64,000 nucleotides of DNA, taken from Amycolatopsis roodepoortensis (GTDB lineage Bacteria; Actinomycetota; Actinomycetes; Mycobacteriales; Pseudonocardiaceae). The stretch spans positions 1,612,001 to 1,676,000 of the forward strand of contig NZ_JADBEJ010000001.1 in assembly GCF_014873915.1 (NCBI RefSeq), in the 5' to 3' direction. Shown piece after piece: positions 7,855 to 17,414 of this stretch. The notes beneath the pieces were generated by a model, which was given only the letters and a program-made list of their open reading frames with translations, was not told where the DNA came from and searched no databases. The translations under genes were made by a program, and so were the position numbers. Numbering within the stretch: position 1 is the first letter of the stretch; each line of letters starts with the position of its first letter.

Positions 7855-8670
7855 TCAGGCCTTGGTGATCGGCTGCTGCAGCTCGGTGACCCAGTGGTCC
7901 CCGTCCTCCGGGCATTCGAGGTAGAACTCCCGCGCCGGGCCGCTCGCGCGGTACCCGTGGGCGTCGACCCACTTCGCCAATGCCTGGTAGCTGGGGAGCA
8001 CGGTCTCCATCGAACCGCGGTGCAGGATCGTCGCCGCGGTCGCGACTTCGGCGAGGCGGACCGTCGAGAATCCTTCGGTGCCATCGGTTTCGGCCGAGAT
8101 CGGGACCGCGGCGTGGATCAGCACCCGTTCGGCGTCGGCGTCGTCTTCGTAGTAGGCGATCAGCGGCCCGGACGGCGTGATCGGGCCGAGCGCGCCGAAC
8201 AGTTCCTTGTAGAGCCCTTGGACGACAGGTCCGATCTCGTCGTTCACGTAACCGCTCGCCGTCCCGGTCAGTTCGGCGACGCGCACCGCGGGCAGGCTTT
8301 TGACGACGACGTCTTCGGAAGGCATGGTTCCCTCGCTTTCGATCGACCGGAGCCTCGCTTCGACGGCCTTGAGCCGCGCCTCGTCGGCCTCGATGGCCGC
8401 TTCGAGTTCGGCGCGGCGCAGCCGCAGCATGCCGCGCAATTCGTCCGCGCCGATGTCCGCGTCGAGGATCTCCTGCACCTGGGTGAGGGTGAAGCCGAGA
8501 TCCTTGAGCGCGATCACCCGGTTGAGCCGGGCCAGCTGCTCGCCGCTGTAGGACCGGTAGCCGCTGAACGGGTCGACGTGGGCGGGGCGCAGCAGCCCGA
8601 TGGCGTCGTAGTGACGCAGCATCCGGACCGACACCCGGCCGTGTTTGGCGAAATCTCCGATACTGAACAT
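7855..8670 (-). CDS. MerR-family regulator with GyrI-like effector domain
   Basis: A 271-residue, BmrR-type transcription factor. The N-terminal winged helix starts MFSIGDFAKHGRVSVRMLRHYD and continues to GLLRPAHVDPFSGYRSY. A coiled-coil dimerisation helix (about 75-125) leads to a GyrI-like/effector-binding domain that in relatives binds lipophilic drugs. The ATG at 8670 was chosen over an upstream start because GGGAGG is correctly spaced. It lies 45 bases downstream of the epoxide hydrolase gene on the same strand and may sense its substrate; that link is inference. Confidence 0.9.
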   Translation of the reverse strand: MFSIGDFAKHGRVSVRMLRHYDAIGLLRPAHVDPFSGYRSYSGEQLARLNRVIALKDLGFTLTQVQEILDADIGADELRGMLRLRRAELEAAIEADEARLKAVEARLRSIESEGTMPSEDVVVKSLPAVRVAELTGTASGYVNDEIGPVVQGLYKELFGALGPITPSGPLIAYYEDDADAERVLIHAAVPISAETDGTEGFSTVRLAEVATAATILHRGSMETVLPSYQALAKWVDAHGYRASGPAREFYLECPEDGDHWVTELQQPITKA

Positions 8671-8715
8671 GACGCCTCCCAGCGCACAGCCTGACACGGT
8701 GTCACAGTCAAGCGG

Positions 8716-9870
8716 TCACCGCACGAGCCGGAAGAACGACCGCACCTCCTCGGTGAACACGTCGGGCTGTTCGAACGCCGCGAAGTGGCCGCCCCGGTCG
8801 AGTTCGTTCCAGTACCGGATGTCGGTGAAGCGGCGCTCCGCCCAGCGGCGGGACGGACGCGGCGTCTCGCGCGGGAAGATCGAACAGCCGGTCGGCACGG
8901 TGATGGTGTCCACAGTGGACTCGGCGAACCAGCTCGACACCTCGGCGAAACTCTCCCAGTACAGCCGGGCGGACGAGGCGCCGGTGCCCGTCAGCCAGTA
9001 GAGCGTGATGTCGTCGAGCATCGCGTCGCGGCTCAGCGCGTTCTCCGGATGGCCGTCGCAATCCGTCCACGACTGGAACTTCTCGACGATCCACGCGCAC
9101 AGCGCGACCGGCGAGTCGGCCAGCGCGTAGCCGATCGTCTGCGGCCTCGTCGCCTGCTGGATCGCGTAGCCCGAGCCGTCGGCCTTGGCTCGTTCGAGGT
9201 CGGCGAGCGATTTCCGTTCGGATTCGGTCAGCTCGCCGAACGTCGCCGGGTCCGGCGCCGCCAGCGGTGGATTGAGATGGATCCCGGCAAGCCGTTCGGG
9301 CGCCGTCCGGCCCATGAGCGTGGTGATGCTGGTGCCCCAGTCGCCGCCTTGGGCGCCGTAGCGCTCGTATCCCAGCCCCTCCATGAGGCGGATCCACGCG
9401 TCGGCGATGCGCTGGATCGACCAGCCGGCCCGCGCGGGTTTGTCGCTGAAGCCGTACCCCGGCAGGGACGGGACGACGACGTGGAAGGCGTCCGCCGCGT
9501 CCCCGCCGTGGGCGACCGGATCGGTGAGCGGACCGAGCACGTCGAGGAACTCGAAGACCGAACCCGGCCAGCCATGGGTGAGGACCAGCGGCAGCGCGTC
9601 CTGGTGCGGGGAGCGGACGTGCAGATAGTGGATGCCGAGTCCGTCGATCTCGGTCCGGAACTGGGGGAACGCGTTGAGCCGCGACTCGGCTGCCCGCCAG
9701 TCGTAGGCCTCCGCCCAATAGGCGCACAGTTCACGCAGGTAGGGGGCGGGTACGCCCTGCGACCAGTCGTCGACGGTCTCGTCTTCGGGCCAGCGGGCAC
9801 GGCGGAGCCGATCACGGAGGTCTTCGAGGTCGGCCTCCGGGATCCGGGCTTGGAACGGCGTGCTGTCCAT
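8716..9870 (-). CDS. Epoxide hydrolase (EHN-domain alpha/beta hydrolase)
   Basis: A 384-residue microsomal-type epoxide hydrolase. The N-terminal EHN region (PFQARIPEADLEDLRDRLRR) precedes an alpha/beta hydrolase core with the oxyanion motif HGWPGS (99-104), nucleophilic Asp177 in QGGDWGT and a C-terminal catalytic His in RGGHFAAFEQP. The enzyme opens epoxides to diols through an aspartyl ester. It is divergent from the OFA transporter gene; the GntR-type operator at 9942-9959 lies between, closer to the transporter. Confidence 0.92.
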   Translation of the reverse strand: MDSTPFQARIPEADLEDLRDRLRRARWPEDETVDDWSQGVPAPYLRELCAYWAEAYDWRAAESRLNAFPQFRTEIDGLGIHYLHVRSPHQDALPLVLTHGWPGSVFEFLDVLGPLTDPVAHGGDAADAFHVVVPSLPGYGFSDKPARAGWSIQRIADAWIRLMEGLGYERYGAQGGDWGTSITTLMGRTAPERLAGIHLNPPLAAPDPATFGELTESERKSLADLERAKADGSGYAIQQATRPQTIGYALADSPVALCAWIVEKFQSWTDCDGHPENALSRDAMLDDITLYWLTGTGASSARLYWESFAEVSSWFAESTVDTITVPTGCSIFPRETPRPSRRWAERRFTDIRYWNELDRGGHFAAFEQPDVFTEEVRSFFRLVR

Positions 9871-9941
9871 GCCGGCTGACGCTAACGAAGGGGTACGACA
9901 ATTCGTGGACTTCCGGCCGCCCGAGTGCTATAACCAAACTA

Positions 9942-9959
9942 CATACTGTATACAATCTG
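9942..9959. promoter_or_regulatory. GntR/FCD-type operator, site 1
   Basis: CATACTGTATACAATCTG, with the palindromic core TGTATACA (9947-9954), lies 20 bases before the ATG of the first OFA transporter gene. It matches sites at 14293-14310 and 22060-22077 in 15 of 18 positions or better. TGTATACA-like cores are typical for FadR-subfamily GntR proteins. Confidence 0.75.
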
Positions 9960-9979
9960 CCGTGAGCGGGGTGGGACCC

Positions 9980-11311
9980 ATGCCCGATCCTCGAATCCTG
10001 CGAGACCACTACGGCCGCCGGTATCGCGTCGGCGAAAGCGACGTGGACCTGATCGGCAGGCCCCGGTCGTGGATGCTCTGGCTCGGCTGGACCGCGATGT
10101 TCGCCGCCGGTATCCAGCAATACGGCTTCGGCGTCGTCGCGCCGGTCCTGATGGACACCTACGGCTGGACGTTCCCCGAGGTGATCGCCTCATTCGCGCT
10201 CTGGACGGTGTGCCAGGCATGCGTGGTGTACCCGGTCGCCCGCCTGCGTGACCGGGGGATGTTCCCGCCCGCCGTCGCGGTGATCGCCGGCGGAGTGCTT
10301 TGTGCCACCGGGATGTTCACCCTGGGGCACGCGAACAACCTGGCCGCGATGTTCATCGGCTACTCGGTGCTCGGCGGGATCGGGACGGGTGTCGTCTACG
10401 CGACCTGCGTCGGCACGGTGATGAACTGGTTCCCCGATCGCGTGCCGGCGCGGGTGGGCGCGGTAAGCGGCGCTTTCGCCTACGGCAGCGTGCTTTTCGT
10501 GCTGGTGGCGGGGTTCTGGCTGTCGGAGGCCAACCGCCGTCCGATACTGGACGTCGTCGCGGTGGCCGTGCTCATGATGATCGCGGGCACCGCGGTCCTG
10601 CTGCGCGATCCGCCGTCCCGGTGGTGGCCGGAGCGGCCGGATCCGCGGGCGTGGGCGGCCGACAAGGTGCGCAACCGCGGGGTCGCGGTGAACCGGCCCG
10701 CCCTGCGCGAGTACCGGCCGGGTGAGGTGCTCCGCTGTCCGACCGCGGTGGCGATGTACCTCATCGTCGTACTGGCCGCCGCGGTCCTCCTCTTCGACGT
10801 CGCCTACCTCGCGACTTTCGTGGCGGCGCAGGGAGGCGGGCCGGAACTCGCCGCCGTCGCGCTCGCGGTGCTCGCCGGGGTGACCGGTGCGGGACGCGTC
10901 CTGCTCGGCGGATTGTCCGATCGGCTCGGCAGGCGCCGGATCCTGCGGCTGGCATTGGCTACCGGCGGGATCGCCCAGTTCGTGCTGCTCTACTCGGGCG
11001 ATCACGCGGTGGGACTCGTGGCGGGTGCCGCGCTGGCGGGGCTCGGGAACGGGAGCTGCTACTCGCTGCTGGTGTCGCTGGTCCGCGACTATTTCGGTGA
11101 GGAGTCGGCGCTGCAGAACTTCGGGGTGCTGTACAGCGCCAAGGCCGTCGGGGCGTTGCTCGGAGTCGGTCTGGCCGTGTTCGTCGTGTCCACGCACGGG
11201 TATCTCGGCGCTTTCGCGGTGGCGGGCGCGCTCAGCGTCCTCGGCGCTCTGCTCGGCGGACGGCTTTCCCAGCCGGGTCGGCCGAAGTCGTTGCTGCCGG
11301 TGATCCGCTGA
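9980..11311 (+). CDS. OFA-family MFS transporter (oxalate/formate antiporter type), paralogue 1
   Basis: A 443-residue major-facilitator protein with about twelve transmembrane segments. The N-terminal signature GRRYRVGESDVDLIGRPR is shared with the second OFA carrier at 19578, so the two are paralogues. OFA proteins exchange oxalate for formate or import monocarboxylates across the inner membrane. The ATG at 9980 was chosen because the operator ends 20 bases upstream; a GTG at 9962 is less likely. Its stop overlaps the fdhD start (TGATG), so transport and formate dehydrogenase maturation are co-translated. Compared with paralogue 2 it has an Arg-rich central loop (about 215-250). Confidence 0.88.
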   Translation: MPDPRILRDHYGRRYRVGESDVDLIGRPRSWMLWLGWTAMFAAGIQQYGFGVVAPVLMDTYGWTFPEVIASFALWTVCQACVVYPVARLRDRGMFPPAVAVIAGGVLCATGMFTLGHANNLAAMFIGYSVLGGIGTGVVYATCVGTVMNWFPDRVPARVGAVSGAFAYGSVLFVLVAGFWLSEANRRPILDVVAVAVLMMIAGTAVLLRDPPSRWWPERPDPRAWAADKVRNRGVAVNRPALREYRPGEVLRCPTAVAMYLIVVLAAAVLLFDVAYLATFVAAQGGGPELAAVALAVLAGVTGAGRVLLGGLSDRLGRRRILRLALATGGIAQFVLLYSGDHAVGLVAGAALAGLGNGSCYSLLVSLVRDYFGEESALQNFGVLYSAKAVGALLGVGLAVFVVSTHGYLGAFAVAGALSVLGALLGGRLSQPGRPKSLLPVIR

Positions 11312-12138
11312 TGGGCCGGGTGACCACCAGGCGGCGCGTCGTCCGCGTCGTCGAAGGTGTGCCGGGTGCCCGCCCGGACACGCTGACCGTCGAAGAGCCA
11401 TTGGAGATCCGCGTCGGCGGGAAGCCGTTGACGATCACGATGCGGACCCCAGGGCACGACTTCGACCTCGCCGCCGGATTTCTCGTCGGCGAAGGGGTTT
11501 CGCGGTCCGCGAAGGACATCCACTCGATCCGCTACTGCGCGGGCGCGACCACCGACGGTGCCAATACCTACAACGTGCTGGACGTCGTCCTCGCCGACGG
11601 CGTGGCTCCGCCCGACGCCTCGCTGGAGCGGAACTTCTACACCACGTCTTCGTGCGGCTTGTGCGGAAAGGCGAGCCTCGACGCCGTACGGACCACCGCG
11701 ACCTGGCCGGTGGACGGCGACGATCTGGCGATCACACCGTCCACAGTGGCCGAACTGCCGGGCAGGCTCCGGACGGCACAGCTGGTCTTCGACCGCACCG
11801 GCGGGCTCCACGCGGCCGGGTTGTTCAGCGCCGACGGGGAACTGTTGTGCCTGCGGGAGGACGTCGGCAGGCACAACGCCGTCGACAAGGTGGTCGGCTG
11901 GGCGGCGCGCGACGGGAGACTGCCGTTGTCCGGGACGGTGCTGATGGTCAGTGGGCGGGCGTCGTTCGAACTGGTGCAGAAGGCGGTGATGGCCGGGATC
12001 CCGCTGATGGCGGCGGTTTCCGCGCCGTCGTCACTGGCGGTGGACCTCGCCGCGGAGCTGGGCCTGACCCTGGTGGGCTTCCTGCGGGGCACCTCCATGA
12101 ACGTGTACACCCGCCCGGACCGCCTCGGGTTCTCGTGA
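11311..12138 (+). CDS. fdhD: FdhD sulfurtransferase for formate dehydrogenase
   Basis: This 275-residue accessory protein moves sulfur from the cysteine desulfurase IscS to the molybdenum cofactor of formate dehydrogenase, which activates it. The redox Cys-x-x-Cys is in SSCGLCGKAS near residues 113-122; LREDVGRHNAVDKVVG and VSGRASFELVQKA are family blocks. It shares one nucleotide with the upstream OFA carrier gene. Its stop codon sits in the left arm of a 22-bp palindrome shared with convergent sucD. Its target is most likely the FDH encoded at 23.1-27.7 kb. Confidence 0.96.
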   Translation: MGRVTTRRRVVRVVEGVPGARPDTLTVEEPLEIRVGGKPLTITMRTPGHDFDLAAGFLVGEGVSRSAKDIHSIRYCAGATTDGANTYNVLDVVLADGVAPPDASLERNFYTTSSCGLCGKASLDAVRTTATWPVDGDDLAITPSTVAELPGRLRTAQLVFDRTGGLHAAGLFSADGELLCLREDVGRHNAVDKVVGWAARDGRLPLSGTVLMVSGRASFELVQKAVMAGIPLMAAVSAPSSLAVDLAAELGLTLVGFLRGTSMNVYTRPDRLGFS

Positions 12139-12177
12139 GTGGTCAGGACGGTTCTAACCGTCCTGACCACTCACGAG
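12132..12177. terminator. Bidirectional terminator containing both stop codons
   Basis: A perfect 22-bp inverted repeat (12132-12153 with 12156-12177) with a two-base spacer. The stop of fdhD (12136-12138) lies in the left arm and the minus-strand stop of sucD (12154-12156) lies at the centre, so the last codons of both genes form the hairpin. Confidence 0.93.
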
Positions 12178-13044
12178 GACTTCCCGCACGAGCGCCGCCG
12201 TCTCGCTGGGGGTGCGGCCGACCGGGATGCCTGCCGCTTCGAGTGCTTTCTTCTTCGCCTCGGCGGTGCCGCTCGACCCGGACACGATCGCGCCGGCGTG
12301 CCCCATCGTCTTCCCCGCCGGCGCGGTGAACCCGGCGATGTAGCCGACGACGGGTTTGCTCACCCTCGCCCGGACGTACTCGGCCGCGCGTTCTTCCGCG
12401 TCGCCGCCGATCTCGCCGACCAGCACGATCACGTCGGTCTCGGGGTCCTTTTCGAACTCCTCGACGACGTCGATATGCGTGGTGCCGATGATCGGGTCAC
12501 CGCCGATGCCGACACAGGTCGAGAAACCGTGGTCGCGCAGTTCGTGCATCAGCTGATAAGTCAGCGTGCCGGATTTCGAGACCAGCCCGATCCGGCCGGG
12601 TTTCGTGATCCCGTCCGGGATGATCCCGGCGTTGGACCGGCCGGGGCTGATCACGCCGGGACAGTTCGGCCCGATTACGCGGGTCGCGCTTCCCTTGGCA
12701 TGGGCCCAGAAAGTGGCCGCGTCGTGCACCGGGACACCCTCGGTGATGACGACCGCCAGCCCGATTCCGGCGTCCACGGCTTCGAGGACGGCGTCCTTCA
12801 CCGCGGGCGGCGGCACGAACAGCACCGACACGTCCGCGCCGGTCGCGGCGACGGCTTCCGCGGTATCGCCGAACACCGGCAGGACGCGCCCACCGAGCGA
12901 GATCTCCTGCCCGGCCTTGCGCGGGTTGATCCCGCCGACGACGTTCGTTCCCGCGGCCAGCATGCGCGCGGTGTGTTTGCGGCCTTCGGCGCCGGTCATG
13001 CCGGCGACGACGATCCTGCTGTGTTCGTCGAGGAAGATCGCCAT
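12154..13044 (-). CDS. sucD: Succinate--CoA ligase-type alpha subunit
   Basis: A 296-residue alpha chain of an ADP/GDP-forming acyl-CoA synthetase. It has an N-terminal CoA-binding Rossmann domain ([18 protein letters not shown]) and a ligase domain with phosphorylated His249 in [10 protein letters not shown]. It forms an alpha2beta2 or alpha-beta complex with the product of sucC, whose stop is one base upstream. Succinyl-CoA ligase is the default call, but its place in an oxalate/formate regulon, divergent from the oxalyl-CoA decarboxylase-like gene, makes another dicarboxylate such as malate or oxalate possible. The stop is built into a shared terminator palindrome. Confidence 0.88.
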   Translation of the reverse strand: MAIFLDEHSRIVVAGMTGAEGRKHTARMLAAGTNVVGGINPRKAGQEISLGGRVLPVFGDTAEAVAATGADVSVLFVPPPAVKDAVLEAVDAGIGLAVVITEGVPVHDAATFWAHAKGSATRVIGPNCPGVISPGRSNAGIIPDGITKPGRIGLVSKSGTLTYQLMHELRDHGFSTCVGIGGDPIIGTTHIDVVEEFEKDPETDVIVLVGEIGGDAEERAAEYVRARVSKPVVGYIAGFTAPAGKTMGHAGAIVSGSSGTAEAKKKALEAAGIPVGRTPSETAALVREVLVSGQDG

Positions 13045-13045
13045 T

Positions 13046-14209
13046 TCAGGCCTCCGGTTCCGCGGCCGCCAGTTTCGCCGCCGCGCCCGCGGCGTCGTCC
13101 ATCGTGTCCGCCAGGGTCACCAGCGGATGCGCGGCCTCAACGAGGATCCGCCTGCCCTCGGCGACGTTGTTGCCATCGAGCCGTACCACGATGGGTTTGG
13201 CGGCACGGTCGCCGAGCTGGGCGAGCGCGCGCACGATGCCGTCGGCGACGGCATCGCACGCGGTGATCCCGCCGAAGACGTTGACGAAGACGCTGCGCAC
13301 CTGCGGGTCGCCGAGGATGACGCCGAGCCCGGCCGCCATGATCTCCGCCGACGCGCCGCCACCGATGTCGAGGAAGTTCGCGGGCCCGACGGCCCCTGCG
13401 TCCACCGCCGCGGCCGCGACGACGTCCAATGTGGACATCACCAGTCCGGCGCCGTTGCCGATCACGCCGATGTCGCCGTCGAGTTTGACGTAGTTGAGCC
13501 CGGCCTCGCGGGCACGGCGTTCGAGCGGATCCTCGTCCGGCGAGTCCACGAAGTCGGCGTGGGCCGGGTGCCGGAACGCGGCGTTGGCATCGAGGGTGAC
13601 CTTCCCGTCGACCGCGACGACCGTCCCCACCGTGGTCTGCACCAGCGGGTTGACCTCCACCAGCGTCGCGTCTTCCGCGACGAAGACGTTCCACAGTGCG
13701 ACGACGGCGTCGGCCGCGGTCTCGGGCAACCCGGCCGTTTCGACGATCCGGCGCGCCGAAGCGCGGTCCACGCCGGTCCGCGGATCGACCGGGATCCGTG
13801 TCAGGGCCTCGGGTTTCGCGGCCGCCACCGTCTCGATGTCCATCCCGCCTTCGGCCGAGGCCATCGCGAGGAACGTCCGTTCGGCGCGGTCGAGCAGGAA
13901 CGAGAGGTAGTACTCCTCGGCGATCGCGCTCGCTTCGGTGACGAGCACCTCGTGTACGCGGTGCCCCTTGATGTCCATGCCGAGGATGTCTTCGGCCGCC
14001 TGCTCGGCGTCGTCGGGGGAGTGGACCACCTTCACGCCGCCGGCCTTGCCTCGTCCGCCGGTCTTCACCTGGGCCTTGACCACGACGGATCCGCCCAGCT
14101 CGACGGCGATCGCCCTGGCCTCTTCCGGGGTGACGGCGACCTTCCCCCGGGGGACCGGGACGTGGTGCCGCTCGAAGAGATCTCGTGCCTCGTGCTCGAA
14201 AAGGTCCAC
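13046..14209 (-). CDS. sucC: Succinate--CoA ligase-type beta subunit
   Basis: A 387-residue beta chain with an N-terminal ATP-grasp domain ([19 protein letters not shown] near 42-60) and a C-terminal flavodoxin-like ligase domain ([27 protein letters not shown]). It binds nucleotide and, with SucD, links a dicarboxylate to CoA. The start is GTG at 14209 with AAGGA six bases upstream. It is divergently transcribed from the oxalyl-CoA decarboxylase-like gene; the shared 209-base gap carries GntR operator site 2. A second copy of TCA-cycle sucCD elsewhere in the genome is expected but not visible. Confidence 0.9.
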   Translation of the reverse strand: MDLFEHEARDLFERHHVPVPRGKVAVTPEEARAIAVELGGSVVVKAQVKTGGRGKAGGVKVVHSPDDAEQAAEDILGMDIKGHRVHEVLVTEASAIAEEYYLSFLLDRAERTFLAMASAEGGMDIETVAAAKPEALTRIPVDPRTGVDRASARRIVETAGLPETAADAVVALWNVFVAEDATLVEVNPLVQTTVGTVVAVDGKVTLDANAAFRHPAHADFVDSPDEDPLERRAREAGLNYVKLDGDIGVIGNGAGLVMSTLDVVAAAAVDAGAVGPANFLDIGGGASAEIMAAGLGVILGDPQVRSVFVNVFGGITACDAVADGIVRALAQLGDRAAKPIVVRLDGNNVAEGRRILVEAAHPLVTLADTMDDAAGAAAKLAAAEPEA

Positions 14210-14292
14210 GCGAAGTCCTTTCGCGAAGGGAGAGGAAACCTGCTTGCGGCCCTGGACACCGGAGCGTTCGAAGAGTAACTATATGCCTACCT

Positions 14293-14310
14293 CATACGGT
14301 ATGCAATCTA
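14293..14310. promoter_or_regulatory. GntR/FCD-type operator, site 2
   Basis: CATACGGTATGCAATCTA lies in the divergent gap between sucC and the ThDP decarboxylase gene. It differs from site 1 at three positions. The position, about 80 bases from sucC and 110 from the decarboxylase start, allows control of both operons. Confidence 0.75.
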
Positions 14311-14418
14311 CAGTCTGCCGCTGCCAGGGACTTCGATCAGGGGCCGGCGGACGGAGCAGAACCGGAAACGAGCGCACGGATCAGAGAGGTCCGGCGTGCG
14401 AGATGGAGGAGTTGAACG

Positions 14419-16158
14419 ATGTCGCCAACGACCGGCACCGCTGCGGGGGACACCGCGACGAAGGCCACCACCAACGGTTCCGAACCCGCCCCGGAGCTGA
14501 TCTCCGGGGGCCACCTGGTGGCCAAGGCGCTCAAGGCGGAGGGTGTCGACACGATCTTCACGTTGTGCGGCGGCCATATCATCGACATCTACGACGGCTG
14601 CGTCGACGAGGGCATCGAGGTCATCGACGTCCGGCACGAGCAGGTCGCGGCGCACGCGGCCGACGGCTACGCGCGGATCACCGGCCGCCCCGGTTGCGCC
14701 GTCGTCACCGCGGGACCGGGAACGACGGACGCCGTCACCGGTGTCGCGAACGCCCTGCGCGCGGAGAGCCCGATGCTGCTCATCGGCGGGCAGGGTGCGT
14801 TGACCCAGCACAAAATGGGCTCACTGCAGGATCTGCCGCACGTCGACATGATGGCGCCGATCACCAAGTTCTCCGCGACCGTCCCGCACACCGCGCGGGT
14901 GGCGGACCTGGTCTCGATGGCCTTCCGCGAGTGCTACCACGGCGCGCCCGGTCCGTCCTTTCTGGAGATCCCCCGCGACGTCCTCGACGCGAAGGTGCCG
15001 GTGGAGAAGGCGAGGATCCCCGCCGAAGGCCGGTACCGCGCGTCCACCCGCAACGCCGGCGACCCGGCCGACATCGAGAAACTGGCCGACCTCCTCGTCC
15101 ATTCGAGGAAGCCGGCCATCCTGCTCGGCAGCCAGGTGTGGACTACCCGCGCCACCGGCCCGGCGACCGAGTTGGTGCGCGGGCTGAACATCCCGGCCTA
15201 CATGAACGGTGCCGGGCGCGGCACGCTGCCGCCCGGCGACCCGCACCACTTCCAGCTCTCTCGCCGGTACGCGTTCGACAACGCCGACGTGATCGTCATC
15301 GTCGGCACCCCGTTCGACTTCCGCATGGGTTATGGCAAACGGCTCTCGCCGGACGCGACCGTCGTGCAGATCGATCTCGACTACCGCACCGTCGGGAAGA
15401 ACCGGGACGTCGATCTCGGCATCGTCGGCGACGCGGGTCAGGTGCTCGCCGCGGTCGCGGAGGCGGCCACCGGCCGGGTCGACAACGGCGCCGTGGCGCG
15501 CAAGGTCTGGCTCGAGGAACTCCAGGACGTCGAGGCGAAGGCGAAGCAGAAGCGCCTGCCGTTTCAGCATTCCGACGCGAGCCCGATCCACCCGTACCGG
15601 CTGGTGCACGAGATCAACGAGTTCCTCACCGAGGACTCGCTCTACATCGGCGACGGCGGCGACATCGTGACCTTCTCCGGGCAGGTCGTCCAGCCGAAGG
15701 CGCCGGGGCACTGGATGGACCCCGGCCCGCTCGGGACCCTCGGCGTGGGGATCCCGTTCGTCCTCGCCGCGAAGCACGCACGGCCGGAAAAGGAGGTCGT
15801 CGCGCTCTTCGGCGACGGCGCGTTCAGCCTGACCGGATGGGACTTCGAAACCCTGGTGCGGTTCAACCTGCCGTTCGTCGGGATCGTCGGCAACAACTCC
15901 TCGATGAACCAGATCCGCTACGGCCAGGCGGCGAAGTACGGCCTCGGCCGGGAACGCGTCGGCAACACGCTCGGCGACGTCCCCTACGACGAGTTCGCCC
16001 GGATGCTCGGCGGGCACGGCGAGGCGGTACGCGACCCCGCGGACATCGGGCCCGCTTTGCTGCGCGCCCGCGAGTCCGGAAAGCCGTCGCTGATCAACGT
16101 TTGGATCGACCCGGACGTCTACGCGCCGGGAACCATGAACCAGACCATGTACAAGTAG
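14419..16158 (+). CDS. ThDP-dependent oxalyl-CoA decarboxylase-like enzyme
   Basis: A 579-residue enzyme with three domains of the acetolactate-synthase fold. The ThDP-activating Glu74 is in [15 protein letters not shown]; the Mg-ThDP motif starts [16 protein letters not shown] near 463 and ends in [13 protein letters not shown]. Neighbouring Frc and FDH genes argue for oxalyl-CoA to formyl-CoA plus CO2. However, it lacks the YEEMDQ block of Oxalobacter oxalyl-CoA decarboxylase, having [18 protein letters not shown], which is nearer to 2-hydroxyacyl-CoA lyases and acetolactate synthases. Both alternatives except acetolactate synthesis would also yield formyl-CoA. The ATG follows GGAGGAG and heads the operon with frc. 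Confidence 0.75.
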   Translation: MSPTTGTAAGDTATKATTNGSEPAPELISGGHLVAKALKAEGVDTIFTLCGGHIIDIYDGCVDEGIEVIDVRHEQVAAHAADGYARITGRPGCAVVTAGPGTTDAVTGVANALRAESPMLLIGGQGALTQHKMGSLQDLPHVDMMAPITKFSATVPHTARVADLVSMAFRECYHGAPGPSFLEIPRDVLDAKVPVEKARIPAEGRYRASTRNAGDPADIEKLADLLVHSRKPAILLGSQVWTTRATGPATELVRGLNIPAYMNGAGRGTLPPGDPHHFQLSRRYAFDNADVIVIVGTPFDFRMGYGKRLSPDATVVQIDLDYRTVGKNRDVDLGIVGDAGQVLAAVAEAATGRVDNGAVARKVWLEELQDVEAKAKQKRLPFQHSDASPIHPYRLVHEINEFLTEDSLYIGDGGDIVTFSGQVVQPKAPGHWMDPGPLGTLGVGIPFVLAAKHARPEKEVVALFGDGAFSLTGWDFETLVRFNLPFVGIVGNNSSMNQIRYGQAAKYGLGRERVGNTLGDVPYDEFARMLGGHGEAVRDPADIGPALLRARESGKPSLINVWIDPDVYAPGTMNQTMYK

Positions 16159-16174
16159 CCGGGAGGGATCACCG

Positions 16175-17404
16175 ATGGGAAAGGCACTCGACGGCGTCCG
16201 CGTCCTCGACATGACGCATGTCCAATCAGGACCTTCGTCCACGCAGATCCTGGCCTGGCTCGGCGCGGACGTGATCAAACTGGAGACACCCGGTCGCGGC
16301 GACATCACCCGCGGCCAGCTCAGGGACCTGCCCGGGGTGGACAGTCTCTACTTCACCATGCTCAACGCCAACAAGCGCAGCATCACCCTGAACATGAAGA
16401 GCGAGCAGGGAAAGCAGGTCTTCGAGCAGCTAGTGTCCAGTGTGGACGTACTGGTCGAGAACTTCGGCCCCGGAGTGGTCGACCGCTTCGGGTACCCCTG
16501 GGACCGGCTCGCGGAGCTGAACCCGCGGCTGATCTACGCCTCCATCAAGGGGTTCGGCCCCGGCCGGTACGCGGATTTCAAGGCCTACGAGGTCATCGCG
16601 CAGGCGATGGGCGGGGCGATGAGCACCACCGGTTTCGAGGACGGCCCGCCCACCGCGACCGGCGCCCAGATCGGTGATTCGGGCACCGGGATCCACCTGG
16701 TCGCCGCGATCCTGGCCGCGCTGTACCAGCGGACGAACACCGGCCGCGGGCAACGGGTCCAGGTCGCGATGCAGGACGCCGTGCTGAATCTGTGCCGCGT
16801 CAAGCTTCGTGACCAGCAACGGCTGGCGCACGGTCCGCTCGGCGAGTACCCGAACGACGTCTTCGGCGACGAGGTCCCGCGTTCGGGCAACGCGTCCGGC
16901 GGCGGGCAACCGGGCTGGGCGGTGAAATGCGCGCCGGGCGGGCCGAACGACTACATCTACGTGATCATCCAGCCGGTCGGCTGGGCGCCGATCACCCGGC
17001 TGATCGGGAAGCCCGAACTCGCCGAGGACCCGGACTGGGCCACCCCTGAAGCGCGACTGTCCAAACTGGACAAGGCGTTCGGGATGATCGAGGAATGGAC
17101 CGAGAAGCACACCAAGTGGGAGGTGATGGAGGCGCTCAACGCCCACAACGTCCCCTGCGGCCCGATCCTGTCCACCAAGGAACTCGCCGAGGACGCCACG
17201 CTGGCCGAACTGGGCTCGGTCGTCGAGGTCGACCATCCCGAACGAGGTGCCTTCAAGACCGTGGGCTGCCCGTTGAAGCTGTCGGATTCGCCGGTCGAGG
17301 TCGAGCGCTCGCCCCTGCTCGGTGAGCACAACGCCGAGGTCTTCGGCGAACTCGGCTACGGCGAGGACGACCTGGACCGGCTGCGCGCGGCCGGCGTGAT
17401 CTGA
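16175..17404 (+). CDS. frc: Formyl-CoA:oxalate CoA-transferase
   Basis: A 409-residue class III CoA-transferase that moves CoA from formyl-CoA to oxalate. The match to the Oxalobacter enzyme is very close: [44 protein letters not shown] and the glycine loop [11 protein letters not shown] are all present, with catalytic Asp168 in AQIGDSGTG. Length agrees with the family (about 428). GGAGGG lies nine bases before the ATG; 16 bases separate it from the upstream decarboxylase stop. This is the strongest single indicator that the island handles oxalate. Confidence 0.95.
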   Translation: MGKALDGVRVLDMTHVQSGPSSTQILAWLGADVIKLETPGRGDITRGQLRDLPGVDSLYFTMLNANKRSITLNMKSEQGKQVFEQLVSSVDVLVENFGPGVVDRFGYPWDRLAELNPRLIYASIKGFGPGRYADFKAYEVIAQAMGGAMSTTGFEDGPPTATGAQIGDSGTGIHLVAAILAALYQRTNTGRGQRVQVAMQDAVLNLCRVKLRDQQRLAHGPLGEYPNDVFGDEVPRSGNASGGGQPGWAVKCAPGGPNDYIYVIIQPVGWAPITRLIGKPELAEDPDWATPEARLSKLDKAFGMIEEWTEKHTKWEVMEALNAHNVPCGPILSTKELAEDATLAELGSVVEVDHPERGAFKTVGCPLKLSDSPVEVERSPLLGEHNAEVFGELGYGEDDLDRLRAAGVI

Positions 17405-17414
17405 GGAGACCTTC

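Noticed and set aside
13046..14209. Oxalate--CoA ligase as a firm call for SucCD
   Set aside because: Sequence supports only the succinyl-CoA ligase fold; the substrate is suggested by context and cannot be fixed here.
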